Shown here: positions 46,063-55,099 of the stretch, one piece after another
Position numbering within the stretch: the stretch's first letter is position 1
Layout of the letters: each line of letters opens with the position of its first letter
NCBI RefSeq assembly: GCF_900403705.1
Contig: NZ_OUNR01000001.1
Span: forward strand, 372,001 to 436,000
Length of the DNA: 64,000 bases
Source of the DNA: Nitrospira lenta
GTDB lineage: Bacteria > Nitrospirota > Nitrospiria > Nitrospirales > Nitrospiraceae
Reading direction: 5' to 3'
The notes under the pieces: generated by a model
The model's input: the letters and a program-made list of their open reading frames with translations, nothing else
What the model was told of the DNA's origin: nothing
Database searches by the model: none
Translations under genes and position numbers: made by a program

Positions 46063-46581
46063 ATGAAAAATTTTAATCAACGATTCAAACTCCGGGACTC
46101 CGACCGGCATATCAGACTGCTGTACACACAGTTCTTGTTCTTGATGCTGATCGGATTTCTGTTTTCGTTCTTTTGGGCTCACAGCATGACCAGCTTGTCG
46201 CCACAAGGCATTGCGGAACACTACCGGGGATCGGATGCCACGTTCGGCGAGCCGATGTCATTCAGAGAACTGGCGGAAGTCACGCATTTCCACCTCTTCA
46301 CCATGCCGGTGGTGTTCATGATTCTGGTCCACGTGTTGTATTTGACGAGCGCCAGCCAGGCCATGAAGGTCTGGATGACGTGGCTCTCTTTTGCCGGTGT
46401 CGGGTTGGATTTACTGTCTCCCTGGTTGATCAGCTACGTGTCGCCCGTCTTCGTGCTGACGATGTTGACCGGCGATACGCTGATGATGGTGACATTTTTG
46501 ATTATGATGTGGATTCCCTTGCGTGAGATGTGGATTCTCAAGCAACCACTGATGGGCGGGAAACGCTCCGAGGAAACCTAG
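46063..46581 (+). CDS. four-helix membrane protein with HFHLF motif
   Basis: A 172-residue integral membrane protein, four hydrophobic helices: LFLMLIGFLFSFFW, HFHLFTMPVVFMILVHVLYL, WMTWLSFAGVGLDLLSPWLI and VFVLTMLTGDTLMMVTFLIM. Histidines in helix 2 (HFHLF and later H) could bind heme b, as in small membrane cytochromes. I do not recognise a named family with certainty. Similar genes sit beside exported FMN-binding proteins in other bacteria to my knowledge. It may carry electrons from the quinone pool to the flavoprotein (inference). Confidence 0.7.
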   Translation: MKNFNQRFKLRDSDRHIRLLYTQFLFLMLIGFLFSFFWAHSMTSLSPQGIAEHYRGSDATFGEPMSFRELAEVTHFHLFTMPVVFMILVHVLYLTSASQAMKVWMTWLSFAGVGLDLLSPWLISYVSPVFVLTMLTGDTLMMVTFLIMMWIPLREMWILKQPLMGGKRSEET

Positions 46582-46784
46582 CGACTACCAGCGCGGTCCT
46601 GACAATCTACAACGGCCAGAGGTTTTTCACCCAGAGCCCACGTTCACACAAGTGATCTTGGGGTTTGTGTTGTTCGTGTGTGTACTCGTGGGGAAAAGAG
46701 CGTCAACAGCAACCACTACCACAGGCCAGAGGCCCCAGCGCCCCGAGTCATACCTTCACCATCAACTGTAGAGGAATATCAGTC

Positions 46785-48281
46785 ATGAAGACGGCATTAC
46801 GACTCGGCTTACTGATCATCGCATTCTGGCCAGGAGTTCCCGCATTCGCGGAAGACAAGAATCTTGAGGATCGCCTCAAGCAGGTGGAAGAGGAGTTGCG
46901 CCAATATCGCGCCGCCGCGAAGCAATCTCAGGATCATGAACGGCGGGACGGGGCTTCAACCGCGTCGAATGAACCGGGGATCGGCTCCCTTCCCGAGGTC
47001 GGCAGAGACCTTCGTACCTCGACAGCAGCCCCCTTGTCGTTCGGATCGAGCGGATCAGGCCGCTTGGTCTATGCCAAGCCGTTTGTGGCAGCCCCGAAAG
47101 CCATCGTGGGAGGCTACATGGATATTCAGTATCGAAGCCACCGCAAAGGAGTCATGGAGACCGGCGACTATAACGCCATACGAAATAACGAGGGCGTTAC
47201 AAACGGATTCGACCAACAGCGTTTCGTGCCGTTTATTTATGCGGATATTACCGAGCATCTGAAGTTCGCCTCGGAAATGGAGATTGAACATGGAATTCGA
47301 GGGGCCGGAGAAATAGAAATCAGCCTCGAATTTGCGCATTTGGACTACCTCGTCAGCGAGCCGTTCAATATTCGCGCAGGTATTCTCTTGATCCCGATCG
47401 GCAAGTTTAACTTGCTCCACGACTCTCCGCTGAACGACCTGACGGATCGTCCGCTGGTCAGTCAGTTCATTATTCCCTCGACCATGTCTGAAACCGGCGC
47501 GGGCTTCTACGGCACGTTCTACCCAGGGGCGACCGGCAAACTCGACTACGAACTCTATGTGACGACCGGCCCCTGCGGATACAACCCTACCGGCGAACCG
47601 CGCATCAATGAGGAAACCGGCACCAAAAACTCGCGCCAGAGAAAATGCGAAAACACCGCGGACGGACTCGATATCAACAATGGCAAAGCGGTCTCAGGCC
47701 GTGTGGCCTTTAGCCCTGTCCTCGGCATCGAAGTCGCCGGATCCGGGTATTTCGGCAACTCCTCCCCGAGCAGCTATAACCCCCTGAGCATTACGGCCAT
47801 CGACTGGACACTCCAGAAAGGGCCGTTCGAGATCATCGGTGAAGCGGCCTGGGCCTATGCAAGAGGAAATTCACGCGCCATTGCCGGCAACACCTTCAAC
47901 AGCATTGCGCCAGGCACCATCCTGACGGGAATCAATACGTTCAACCCTCTGGCCGCTCCGCCGCAGCGGATGCAGGGGTTCTACATCCAGGGCAACTATC
48001 ACTTTATGCCGTCCTTCTTGACGGCGCTGTCACCCAAGCGATTCGGCGAGGGTTCAACCTTCACCGCGGTGATTCGTTATGACCAGGTCAACTTGAATAG
48101 AGATAACCGGGGCGAGAACCAAGGCCAGCTGGAACAGATTTCCTTCGGTCTGAACTATCGGCCGGTCGAAGATGCGGTCTTCAAGATCAGCTACCAATAT
48201 ATGCCCAAGGCCTTTAATCCGAACAGCGGGCAACGCATCCACGACAGTGCGCTGGTCGTTTCAGCAGCCACCTATTTCTAA
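46785..48281 (+). CDS. outer-membrane porin with coiled-coil N-terminus, second copy
   Basis: A 498-residue paralogue of the porin at 43394: signal peptide (LGLLIIAFWPGVPAFA), coiled coil (LEDRLKQVEEELRQYRAAAK), then barrel start FGSSGSGRLVYAKPFVAAPK and blocks shared with the first copy such as GKFNLLHDSPLNDL and QGNYHFMPSFL; ends ATYF. It has an extra loop with two cysteines (CGYNPTG and QRKCEN) not in the first copy. Substrate unknown. Confidence 0.87.
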   Translation: MKTALRLGLLIIAFWPGVPAFAEDKNLEDRLKQVEEELRQYRAAAKQSQDHERRDGASTASNEPGIGSLPEVGRDLRTSTAAPLSFGSSGSGRLVYAKPFVAAPKAIVGGYMDIQYRSHRKGVMETGDYNAIRNNEGVTNGFDQQRFVPFIYADITEHLKFASEMEIEHGIRGAGEIEISLEFAHLDYLVSEPFNIRAGILLIPIGKFNLLHDSPLNDLTDRPLVSQFIIPSTMSETGAGFYGTFYPGATGKLDYELYVTTGPCGYNPTGEPRINEETGTKNSRQRKCENTADGLDINNGKAVSGRVAFSPVLGIEVAGSGYFGNSSPSSYNPLSITAIDWTLQKGPFEIIGEAAWAYARGNSRAIAGNTFNSIAPGTILTGINTFNPLAAPPQRMQGFYIQGNYHFMPSFLTALSPKRFGEGSTFTAVIRYDQVNLNRDNRGENQGQLEQISFGLNYRPVEDAVFKISYQYMPKAFNPNSGQRIHDSALVVSAATYF

Positions 48282-48288
48282 TGACGCA

Positions 48289-48320
48289 GGGCCGGGGGCT
48301 CCAACAGAAGTCCCCGGCCC
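48289..48320 (+). other. strong hairpin after the second porin gene
   Basis: GGGCCGGGG (48289-48297) pairs with CCCCGGCCC (48312-48320) just past the porin stop. There is no T-tract. Probably lowers expression of the following genes or protects porin mRNA. Confidence 0.55.
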
Positions 48321-48343
48321 GCTCCGTCTCATGGAGACCCTGC

Positions 48344-49078
48344 ATGACCGTTGAAACGGACACAATCGTCACAACCGTACGATCTCGCATCGTCGCCATG
48401 CTGAGTAAGATCGACGGCCTCCGATTGCCTCATCGCTCCCGGCGCGATGTCGAGTCTATTCTCGTTCGCCAGGTGACCAAGGAAATCGACCGTGCATTGC
48501 CCTGGCAGGCCGGCCATGCACGCCATACCGCCGATATCGCCCTCATGATCGGCCGCACCGCAGCCCTCGACGCCGAGGCTTTGCACCACCTCAAGCTCGC
48601 CGCCTTCCTGCATGACATTGGACTCTTAATGCTCTCGCCGCATCTGACGAACACTCGCACAGCGCTCGAACCGGAGGCCTACGTCGCCGTGCAACAACAT
48701 GCCCGGCTCGGAGCCACTGTCCTCGAACCCTTTGCCTTCTTGCAGGAGGCATCCGTTCTCATCGCCCATCACCACGAACGCTGGGACGGCTCAGGCTATC
48801 CCTATGGAATCCGCGGCGCATACATTCCTCTGGGCGCGAGAATTCTGGCCATCGCCGATGCGTTCGATGCCATCGTCGTCCCTGACGCGCCGGTCCGATC
48901 TCTTCGTAACAGCATTGCGATGAACATTCTCCGCGTCGCATCCGGCACTCAATTCGATCCCCAGTTGGTTCAACTCTTGGACGGTTGCCTCAGTGAGGGA
49001 GAACATGATCAGAATTCGACGCTGAACTCCCCGCGTCAATTCGTTGCTTCTGATCGCATGAAAGAGGACGCGTCATGA
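48344..49078 (+). CDS. HD-GYP domain phosphodiesterase
   Basis: About 244 residues, mainly one HD-GYP domain with full motifs: HARHTADIALMIG, FLHDIGLLML, HARLGATVLEPF and HHHERWDGSGYPYG. Predicted to hydrolyse cyclic di-GMP. No sensor domain or membrane helix is seen, so it may be regulated by expression. ATG 48344 is chosen; the frame is open to the porin stop. It overlaps the cytochrome gene by 4 bp. Confidence 0.88.
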   Translation: MTVETDTIVTTVRSRIVAMLSKIDGLRLPHRSRRDVESILVRQVTKEIDRALPWQAGHARHTADIALMIGRTAALDAEALHHLKLAAFLHDIGLLMLSPHLTNTRTALEPEAYVAVQQHARLGATVLEPFAFLQEASVLIAHHHERWDGSGYPYGIRGAYIPLGARILAIADAFDAIVVPDAPVRSLRNSIAMNILRVASGTQFDPQLVQLLDGCLSEGEHDQNSTLNSPRQFVASDRMKEDAS

Positions 49079-50823
49079 CACATCACAGATCCCACACCCG
49101 CACTCCCATTTCCGCCCTACTCAGCTTCATGGGACTTATCGGCCTCGTTGCCGGATATGGATGCTCCGGAGGAGACAGCTCTTCCGGGAAAGCCCCGACA
49201 ACAATCGCCGCCGGCACCGCGGGAGCCGAAGAAGCAGTCGGAGAGCGACTGTTCCTCGAAACCCGCTTTGCGCAGGCGTTCAAAGTATTTATGGACAACG
49301 GTGGCGCCGTCAATGATCCGAATGCGGGCGATGCTGTTATGAGTACCGTGGAGACGACCGGCGCGCCGATCACACCCGGCCCATTTGCCGGCAGATCGAT
49401 GAATTGCCGCGCCTGCCACCTGGTCGATGATGTGCTGACCGCGCCAGGCGGCGGCATGCGCACCTATGCCGACTTTGCCCGCCGCAGTCCAATTCCGGCG
49501 AGAGCCGATGGAAAAACTCATGCGCCCCGCAATTCTCCGGCGCTCGTCAACTCGATGCTGGATCGGCCGGATGGCGTCCTCTTCCATTTCGATGCGGAGT
49601 TCAATTCGATGGAAGACCTGGTCGCTGCCACCTTCACTGGCCGAAACTTCGGCTGGCTCCCAGGGGAAAAAGCCCAAGCCATCGCGCATCTCGCGCGCGT
49701 GGTTCGAGGCGACGACGGCGCAGGAGACCTTGCCCAGCAGTTCGACGGCGTATCCTATGGAACGTTATTTACCGGATCCGCCCCAGCTATTCCAGACGAG
49801 TTCCGTCTGCCTCCGCAGTTCCGCGCATTCATCGGATCCAGCACCGACCAGCAAGTCTTCGACGCTGTCGTAAAAGTGGTGTCCGCCTACGTGAACGGAC
49901 TCCGTTTCTCGCAAGCCGAAGACAGCGGAGCCCTCATTCGCTCCCCCTTCGACGTCTTTCTGGAACGCAATGGCTTGCCGCAGCAACCGGATGCCAACGA
50001 AACGCCGATTGACTACAGCCGGCGCTTGCGGACATTGATCACCGCGCCGGGGTTTACCCCGCAATTTGTAGCCGTGAACCCGAATCGGTCAAATGGCCAG
50101 TTTCAATTCCACGCGCAGAGCTTTACCTTTGGCGCAACAGAACTCGACGGGCTGAAGATGTTTCTCGCGGAACCGGCGGCCAGTACCGCCTCACCGACAG
50201 AACTGACGGCCGGAAGAATCGGCAACTGTCTCGCCTGCCATGCCGCGCCGAACTTTACCGACTTCAAACTGCACAACACCGGCACGACGCAGAAAGAGTA
50301 CGACGCCATTCACGGCGCCGGCCAATTTGCCAGCCTGTCTATTCCGAACCTGACTACGCGCAACGGGAACTACAATCAGTTTCTTCCAGCTACCGAAACG
50401 CACCCGGCCGCGCAGGAACCGTTCAGATCGATCCCGACACTGTCGAATCCGGCGCTGACGGATCTGGGAGTTTGGAATGTCTTTGCCAATCCCGACATTC
50501 CAAACCCACAGGCCAAAATTCGCACCCTGCTGTGCGACAACCAAGTGCCCTGTCTTCAATCCGATGCTACCCTGCTGGATCGAGCGATCGCCCGCTTCAA
50601 GACGCCGGGGCTCCGCGACCTGAGCCACTCCCCTCCATTCATGCATACCGGACAGTTCGACACACTGACCGATATCATCGTGTTTTATCGAGACGTCTCT
50701 ACGCAAGCCAGAGCCGCGACCCTGCGCAACGGAGCCTCGCAGCTGCAAGGCATCGCGCTGACGACGGGAGATATCGCACCGCTCGTCGCATTCTTGAAAT
50801 CACTCGATGAGGACTATCAATAG
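49075..50823 (+). CDS. di-heme cytochrome c peroxidase-like protein
   Basis: A 582-residue exported protein. The N-terminus has a hydrophobic segment and a Cys (VAGYGCSGG) that may be lipidated, though the site is not ideal. Two c-type heme motifs: CRACH (residues 111-115) and CLACH (385-389). The layout is that of the CcpA/MauG superfamily, but longer than classic peroxidases (about 340 residues). Family members reduce peroxide or carry out radical oxidations. It may instead pass electrons in the envelope system encoded upstream. Confidence 0.87.
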   Translation: MTHHRSHTRTPISALLSFMGLIGLVAGYGCSGGDSSSGKAPTTIAAGTAGAEEAVGERLFLETRFAQAFKVFMDNGGAVNDPNAGDAVMSTVETTGAPITPGPFAGRSMNCRACHLVDDVLTAPGGGMRTYADFARRSPIPARADGKTHAPRNSPALVNSMLDRPDGVLFHFDAEFNSMEDLVAATFTGRNFGWLPGEKAQAIAHLARVVRGDDGAGDLAQQFDGVSYGTLFTGSAPAIPDEFRLPPQFRAFIGSSTDQQVFDAVVKVVSAYVNGLRFSQAEDSGALIRSPFDVFLERNGLPQQPDANETPIDYSRRLRTLITAPGFTPQFVAVNPNRSNGQFQFHAQSFTFGATELDGLKMFLAEPAASTASPTELTAGRIGNCLACHAAPNFTDFKLHNTGTTQKEYDAIHGAGQFASLSIPNLTTRNGNYNQFLPATETHPAAQEPFRSIPTLSNPALTDLGVWNVFANPDIPNPQAKIRTLLCDNQVPCLQSDATLLDRAIARFKTPGLRDLSHSPPFMHTGQFDTLTDIIVFYRDVSTQARAATLRNGASQLQGIALTTGDIAPLVAFLKSLDEDYQ

Positions 50824-50851
50824 TCGAACTAGACGGAAACGAACACGACCA

Positions 50852-50942
50852 GCCGGCGCCCTCCACGCGCCGGCAAGGGAGTGGGAGGCCAACGCCTCCC
50901 ACTTCACGGACGGGGGCCTTCAGTCCTCCTGAGGCCCCCCGT
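50852..50942. other. three consecutive stem-loops after the cytochrome gene
   Basis: GCCGGCGC/GCGCCGGC (50852-50874), GTGGGAGGC/GCCTCCCAC (50881-50902) and ACGGGGGCCT/AGGCCCCCCGT (50910-50942) follow each other closely. None has a T-tract. Together with the terminator at 51022 they mark the 3' end of the cluster. Confidence 0.65.
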
Positions 50943-51021
50943 CCCACCTTCTTGAATACACAGTACGTCCGCTGATCTTCCATTGATCAGTACGGGCAAG
51001 GCCAACGGACCCATCGTCCAG

Positions 51022-51056
51022 AGCCCATGGTCAGACACTGGCCATGGGCTTTTTTT
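51022..51056 (+). terminator. intrinsic terminator of the porin/FMN/cytochrome cluster
   Basis: Perfect 9-bp stem AGCCCATGG (51022-51030) with CCATGGGCT (51042-51050) and seven T residues. Confidence 0.92.
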
Positions 51057-51109
51057 ATGGCACCGTTTACGGAGCAGCGGCTCCAGCTTCAAGTCAGGAG
51101 CGGACACGC

Positions 51110-51280
51110 GTGGATGGACAGAGCCGACAACCAGCGCATGACGGCAGCCTGCGCTGCGCCTGCGGACAACTGATTGCCCGCTGGACAAGGGCCGGCGTGG
51201 AAATCAAATGCAAACGGTGTCGCCGGCTGGTGTGCGTCCCACTTGAATTGATCCGCGGGACGCCGCCCAGGATGTCCTAG
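51110..51280 (+). CDS. Com-type zinc-finger protein, second copy
   Basis: A 56-residue paralogue of the protein at 43080: LRCACGQLIARWTRAGVEIK and KCKRCRRLVCVP hold the same two Cys pairs. GTG 51110 follows AGGAG by 9 bp; an ATG at 51044 in the same frame lies inside the terminator and is not usable. It heads the next gene group (AraC regulator and exporter), just as the first copy heads the porin group. Function unknown; Mu Com binds RNA. Confidence 0.75.
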   Translation: MDGQSRQPAHDGSLRCACGQLIARWTRAGVEIKCKRCRRLVCVPLELIRGTPPRMS

Positions 51281-51452
51281 TCACAGTCGTTCAACCACGC
51301 CACACACATGCGTGTGGGAAGGCCAGAGGACGTGAGTCCAGAGCCCGATATTGCAACAGGGTCATTGCGTCCGTCTTGCCGGCGCCGCCGCGCTGACAGG
51401 ACGTATTGGAATGGGATTCGCGCCACACATGACGAAGCCTTCGGAGTCAATC

Positions 51453-51989
51453 ATGCTTACTGGACGTATTCACACCCTCACGGCAGAACTGAGCCGCTAT
51501 GCCCCGCAATGGGCCGATCGACTCGCCCAGGTGAAATCGGAACGCGAACTGCTGGAAGTGGTCAGCTCCCTGTTCAACCTGGCGCACATCCTCAAGCCGG
51601 AAGACGAGGACACGGCGCCCCCGCAGCCATCGCTTCCCACGCGCATTCACAAGTTTATGACCGACAATCTTCACAGGGGCTTGACCCTCAAACTCCTATC
51701 GCAGTTTCTCGGATACTCGGAAAAGTACTGCTCGGACCTCTTCCACAGCACGATGGGCGAATCGTTCTCCGCGCATCTGAAGCGTCGCCGTCTTGAAATC
51801 GCCAGCCGCTTGCTGGAGACCACGGACAAGGGCGTGGCTGAAATTGCGACGGTTATCGGATTCTGCGATCAGTTTGCGTTCAGCCATTTCTTTAAACGCG
51901 CGACCGGCCAATCTCCGATCCAGTTTCGATCAGAACGCAGCCGGCGGCTCTCCAAACCACGCCCAGGCCCGGCAAGGAACCCCTCATGA
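51453..51989 (+). CDS. AraC-family transcriptional regulator
   Basis: About 178 residues. The C-terminal AraC domain is complete: first HTH LTLKLLSQFLGYSEKYCSDL, second HTH GVAEIATVIGFCDQFAFSHF, ending FFKRATGQSPIQFR. The short N-terminal part is helical and not a cupin. ATG 51453 follows GGAG by 7 bp; in-frame ATGs at 51411 and 51429 are alternatives. Its stop overlaps the adaptor gene by 4 bp, so it probably controls the exporter encoded next. Confidence 0.88.
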   Translation: MLTGRIHTLTAELSRYAPQWADRLAQVKSERELLEVVSSLFNLAHILKPEDEDTAPPQPSLPTRIHKFMTDNLHRGLTLKLLSQFLGYSEKYCSDLFHSTMGESFSAHLKRRRLEIASRLLETTDKGVAEIATVIGFCDQFAFSHFFKRATGQSPIQFRSERSRRLSKPRPGPARNPS

Positions 51990-53245
51990 CGTCCCCGCCG
52001 ATTCGAGATGCGGATGTGTCCGTCCTCACCTTGCCACGGGAAGAATCCCCGCAAGAACCCCGCCCATCAAAGCGCTGGCTCAGATGGGTCGGGGCCGGCA
52101 TCGCCGGCTGCGGCTTCTTGGCGGGACTCTATTGGATGCTGCCGGAATTTTCCGCCTTGCCGGAAGTTGACACGGCGCCGGTACGGATCGTCGGAGGCGC
52201 CATGCCGTCATCAATGTTGAGCGCCAGTGGCTATGTCGTCGCGCAGCGACAAGCCTCTGTCGCGTCCAAAGGCACCGGCCGCCTGGAATATCTCGCCGTC
52301 TCCGTCGGCAGTCGCGTCACGACCGGTGACATCATTGCCCGGGTTCAACAGGACGATGTCCAAGCCGTTCAGCGCCAGGTACAGGCGCGCTTGGATGTGG
52401 CAAAAGCCGCGTTGACCAACGCCCAAGCCGAACACCGGGATGCCCGGCTCAGCTATGCGCGAGCCCAAGCCTTGCTGCCCAATCAGTTTGTGTCGCAAGC
52501 CGAGTTCGACACCACCGCCACGCGCCTCCGGCGCGCGGAAGCGACGGTGCGATCGGCGGCGGCGGCCATTACGGCGGCGGAAGCCGACGTCCAGACAGCC
52601 GACGTCATGTTGGAGAACACGCTGATACGCGCGCCGTTCGACGGCACCGTCTTAAAGAAATTTGCCGAGATCGGCGAAGTGGTCGCGCCCATGGCCAGCT
52701 CTGCCAGTTCGCGTGGCGCGGTGGTCCTCATCGCGGATATGACCTCGCTCGCGGTAGAGACGGAGATCTCAGAATCGTCGTTCTCACAAATCGCGCAGGG
52801 CCAATCAGCCGAGATCACTCTGGACGCCCTCCAGGGCAAGCACTATCCCGCGATGGTCGAACAAATCGTGCCGACAGCCGACCGATCCAAAGGCACGGTG
52901 TTGGCGAAAGTTCGCTTCGTCGAGCGTGACGATCGTGTCCTCCCTGAAATGAGCGCCAAGGTCTCCTTCTTACCGGTGGTGCGGACGAACGAGTCGGCTG
53001 CACCGCGGCTGTTCGTTCCTTCATCCGCGCTTGTGCAGCACAACGGCCGGCCCATCCTCTATGTGCTCGAAAACGAGACCGTCCGCGAAGTCTCCGTTGA
53101 AGAAGTATCCCGGAGCGGCGGAGACAGCGAAGTGCGCGGAACCCTGACCGCGTCGTCACACGTCATCCTTGCGCCGCCGTCATCGCTGCACACGGGCATG
53201 AACGTCCGGTCACGAATCCCCCAGCGAGAGGAGCCTCAGCCATGA
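51986..53245 (+). CDS. HlyD-type periplasmic adaptor of an ABC exporter
   Basis: A 419-residue membrane-fusion protein with one N-terminal helix (VGAGIAGCGFLAGLYWML), lipoyl half (GRLEYLAVSVGSRVTTGDII), an alpha hairpin (about residues 130-205), second lipoyl half (LIRAPFDGTVLKKFAEIGEV) and barrel domains. Works with the ATPase and two FtsX-like permeases that follow, all overlapping or closely spaced. Substrate unknown; DevBCA- and MacAB-like systems move lipids, peptides or siderophores. Confidence 0.9.
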   Translation: MTSPPIRDADVSVLTLPREESPQEPRPSKRWLRWVGAGIAGCGFLAGLYWMLPEFSALPEVDTAPVRIVGGAMPSSMLSASGYVVAQRQASVASKGTGRLEYLAVSVGSRVTTGDIIARVQQDDVQAVQRQVQARLDVAKAALTNAQAEHRDARLSYARAQALLPNQFVSQAEFDTTATRLRRAEATVRSAAAAITAAEADVQTADVMLENTLIRAPFDGTVLKKFAEIGEVVAPMASSASSRGAVVLIADMTSLAVETEISESSFSQIAQGQSAEITLDALQGKHYPAMVEQIVPTADRSKGTVLAKVRFVERDDRVLPEMSAKVSFLPVVRTNESAAPRLFVPSSALVQHNGRPILYVLENETVREVSVEEVSRSGGDSEVRGTLTASSHVILAPPSSLHTGMNVRSRIPQREEPQP

Positions 53246-53922
53246 CCGCCTCTGTTGTTGAATTCCAGCACGTCTCCAAATCCTATTTTCGAGGAGAACA
53301 AGAAATCCCGGTTCTCAAAGACTTCAGCTTGTCTGTACCCCCCGGACGATTTCTTGCCATCATGGGCCCGTCCGGATCCGGCAAGACGACCATCCTCAAT
53401 CTGGTCGCCGGACTCGACCGTCCGACCCAGGGAACAATCCGCGCGGCTGGGTTGGCCGTCTCACAGCAAGGGGAGTCCGATCTCGCCCAATGGCGAGCCA
53501 GGCACATTGGCTTCATCTTCCAGTTCTACAATCTTATTCCGGTGTTGACCGCATCGGAAAACGTCGAATTGCCGCTGCTGCTGAGTACCCTGACGCGGCA
53601 CCAACGCGTCAAGCACGTCCAGGCGGCCCTCGGGCTCGTCGGGTTAACGGACCGGATCCATCACTATCCCCGTCAGTTGTCCGGAGGACAGGAGCAACGC
53701 GTCGGGATCGCGCGCGCCATTGTCAGCGACCCCACGATCTTACTGGCGGATGAGCCCACCGGGAATCTCGATCGAACCGCGGCCGAATCCGTCATGGCGC
53801 TCCTCTCGCGGCTGCATCGGGACCTTAACAAGACCATTCTCATGGTGACCCACGATCCACGGGCCGCCGAATACGCTCAAGAGACTCTCCAGTTCGATAA
53901 AGGAACGGTGACGAGCTCATGA
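53242..53922 (+). CDS. ABC exporter ATP-binding protein (LolD/DevA-like)
   Basis: A 226-residue ATPase: Walker A GPSGSGKTT, Q-loop FQFYNLIPVL, signature LSGGQEQRVGIAR, Walker B LLADEPTGNLD and switch His in VTHDPRAA. Overlaps its neighbours on both sides by 4 bp. Confidence 0.93.
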   Translation: MTASVVEFQHVSKSYFRGEQEIPVLKDFSLSVPPGRFLAIMGPSGSGKTTILNLVAGLDRPTQGTIRAAGLAVSQQGESDLAQWRARHIGFIFQFYNLIPVLTASENVELPLLLSTLTRHQRVKHVQAALGLVGLTDRIHHYPRQLSGGQEQRVGIARAIVSDPTILLADEPTGNLDRTAAESVMALLSRLHRDLNKTILMVTHDPRAAEYAQETLQFDKGTVTSS

Positions 53923-55088
53923 CGTTCGGGACATTGATCGTTCGTAATCTTCGGCGGCATCCCCTGCGCGTCGTGCTGACTGCGCTCGGCATCGCCACGG
54001 TCATCCTCGCCTTCAATCTAATTGTCACGACGGTCCGCGCCTGGTACGCAGGCGTCGAGGCCTCGGTCCCGAACCGACTGATCACTCGCCAGGCCGCCTC
54101 GCTGTCCATTCATCTTCCGCTCGCCTATCGAGACCGTATCGCCGCGCTGGATGGAGTGACCGGCGTCAGCTACGCCAACTGGTTCGGCGGCGTCTACCGG
54201 GATGCCAAGGGATTCTTCCCGCAGTTCGCCGTTGAGCCGGCGTCGTTTCTGGACCTTCATCCAGAACTGTCTGTACCGGCAGCGGAGCGCCAAGCGTTTC
54301 TCACTGATCGAAGGGGATGTCTGATCGGTCGCCGGCTGGCAGCGCTCTACGGATGGAAAGTCGGCGATGTCATCGCGCTCAAAGGGACACTCTATCCCGG
54401 AGACTGGGAATTCGTCGTGCGCGGGATCTATCGCGGGGCCGACGCCGCCACGGATGAAACCTGGATGCTCCTGCGCTGGGATTATATGAACGAACGCCGA
54501 CAGCAATTAGACCCCGATCGAGCCGGCACGGTCGGCTGGTACGTCATTCGCATTGCCGATCCCTCTCTCGCCGGGCGCGTGAGCCGATCGATCGATGCAG
54601 AATTTGCCAATTCCACTTCGGAGACCAGGACAGAAACCGAGCAAGCGTTTCAAGCCGGATTCGTCGCCATGTCCGGATCCATCATCAACGCACTGAAGCT
54701 GCTGGCGATCGTACTCAACGGCGTTACCTTGCTGGTGCTCGCCAACACCCTCGTGATGGCCGTGCGCGAACGCACGAAGGAGCTGGCCGTCCTGCGGACG
54801 CTCGGATTTCAGCCACGGCATCTGGCGGGCTTGGTCACGGGAGAAGCGCTGCTCATTGCGGTCATAGGCTCGGCCCTGGGCATTGCCATCACCATTCCCG
54901 CCTCACACCTGTATGGAACCCTCGTGGCCGCTAAACTGGGAAATTTCTTCCAACATTTGACCCTGTACCCGAGCACCTTGTTACTGAGCGCCTTCGTCAC
55001 ACTGGGGATCGCCGTCTGCGCGGCGGCATTTCCTATCGTGGCCCTGTTGCGCGACAAGGTTGCGGAGGACTTGCATAACGCCGGATAG
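53919..55088 (+). CDS. FtsX-like ABC permease, first subunit
   Basis: A 389-residue protein: N-terminal helix (VVLTALGIATVILAFNLIVT), large periplasmic domain, three C-terminal helices with NTLVMAVRERTKELAVLRTL, the FtsX signature. Forms a heterodimer with the next gene product. Confidence 0.9.
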   Translation: MTFGTLIVRNLRRHPLRVVLTALGIATVILAFNLIVTTVRAWYAGVEASVPNRLITRQAASLSIHLPLAYRDRIAALDGVTGVSYANWFGGVYRDAKGFFPQFAVEPASFLDLHPELSVPAAERQAFLTDRRGCLIGRRLAALYGWKVGDVIALKGTLYPGDWEFVVRGIYRGADAATDETWMLLRWDYMNERRQQLDPDRAGTVGWYVIRIADPSLAGRVSRSIDAEFANSTSETRTETEQAFQAGFVAMSGSIINALKLLAIVLNGVTLLVLANTLVMAVRERTKELAVLRTLGFQPRHLAGLVTGEALLIAVIGSALGIAITIPASHLYGTLVAAKLGNFFQHLTLYPSTLLLSAFVTLGIAVCAAAFPIVALLRDKVAEDLHNAG

Positions 55089-55099
55089 GACCCTGATCC

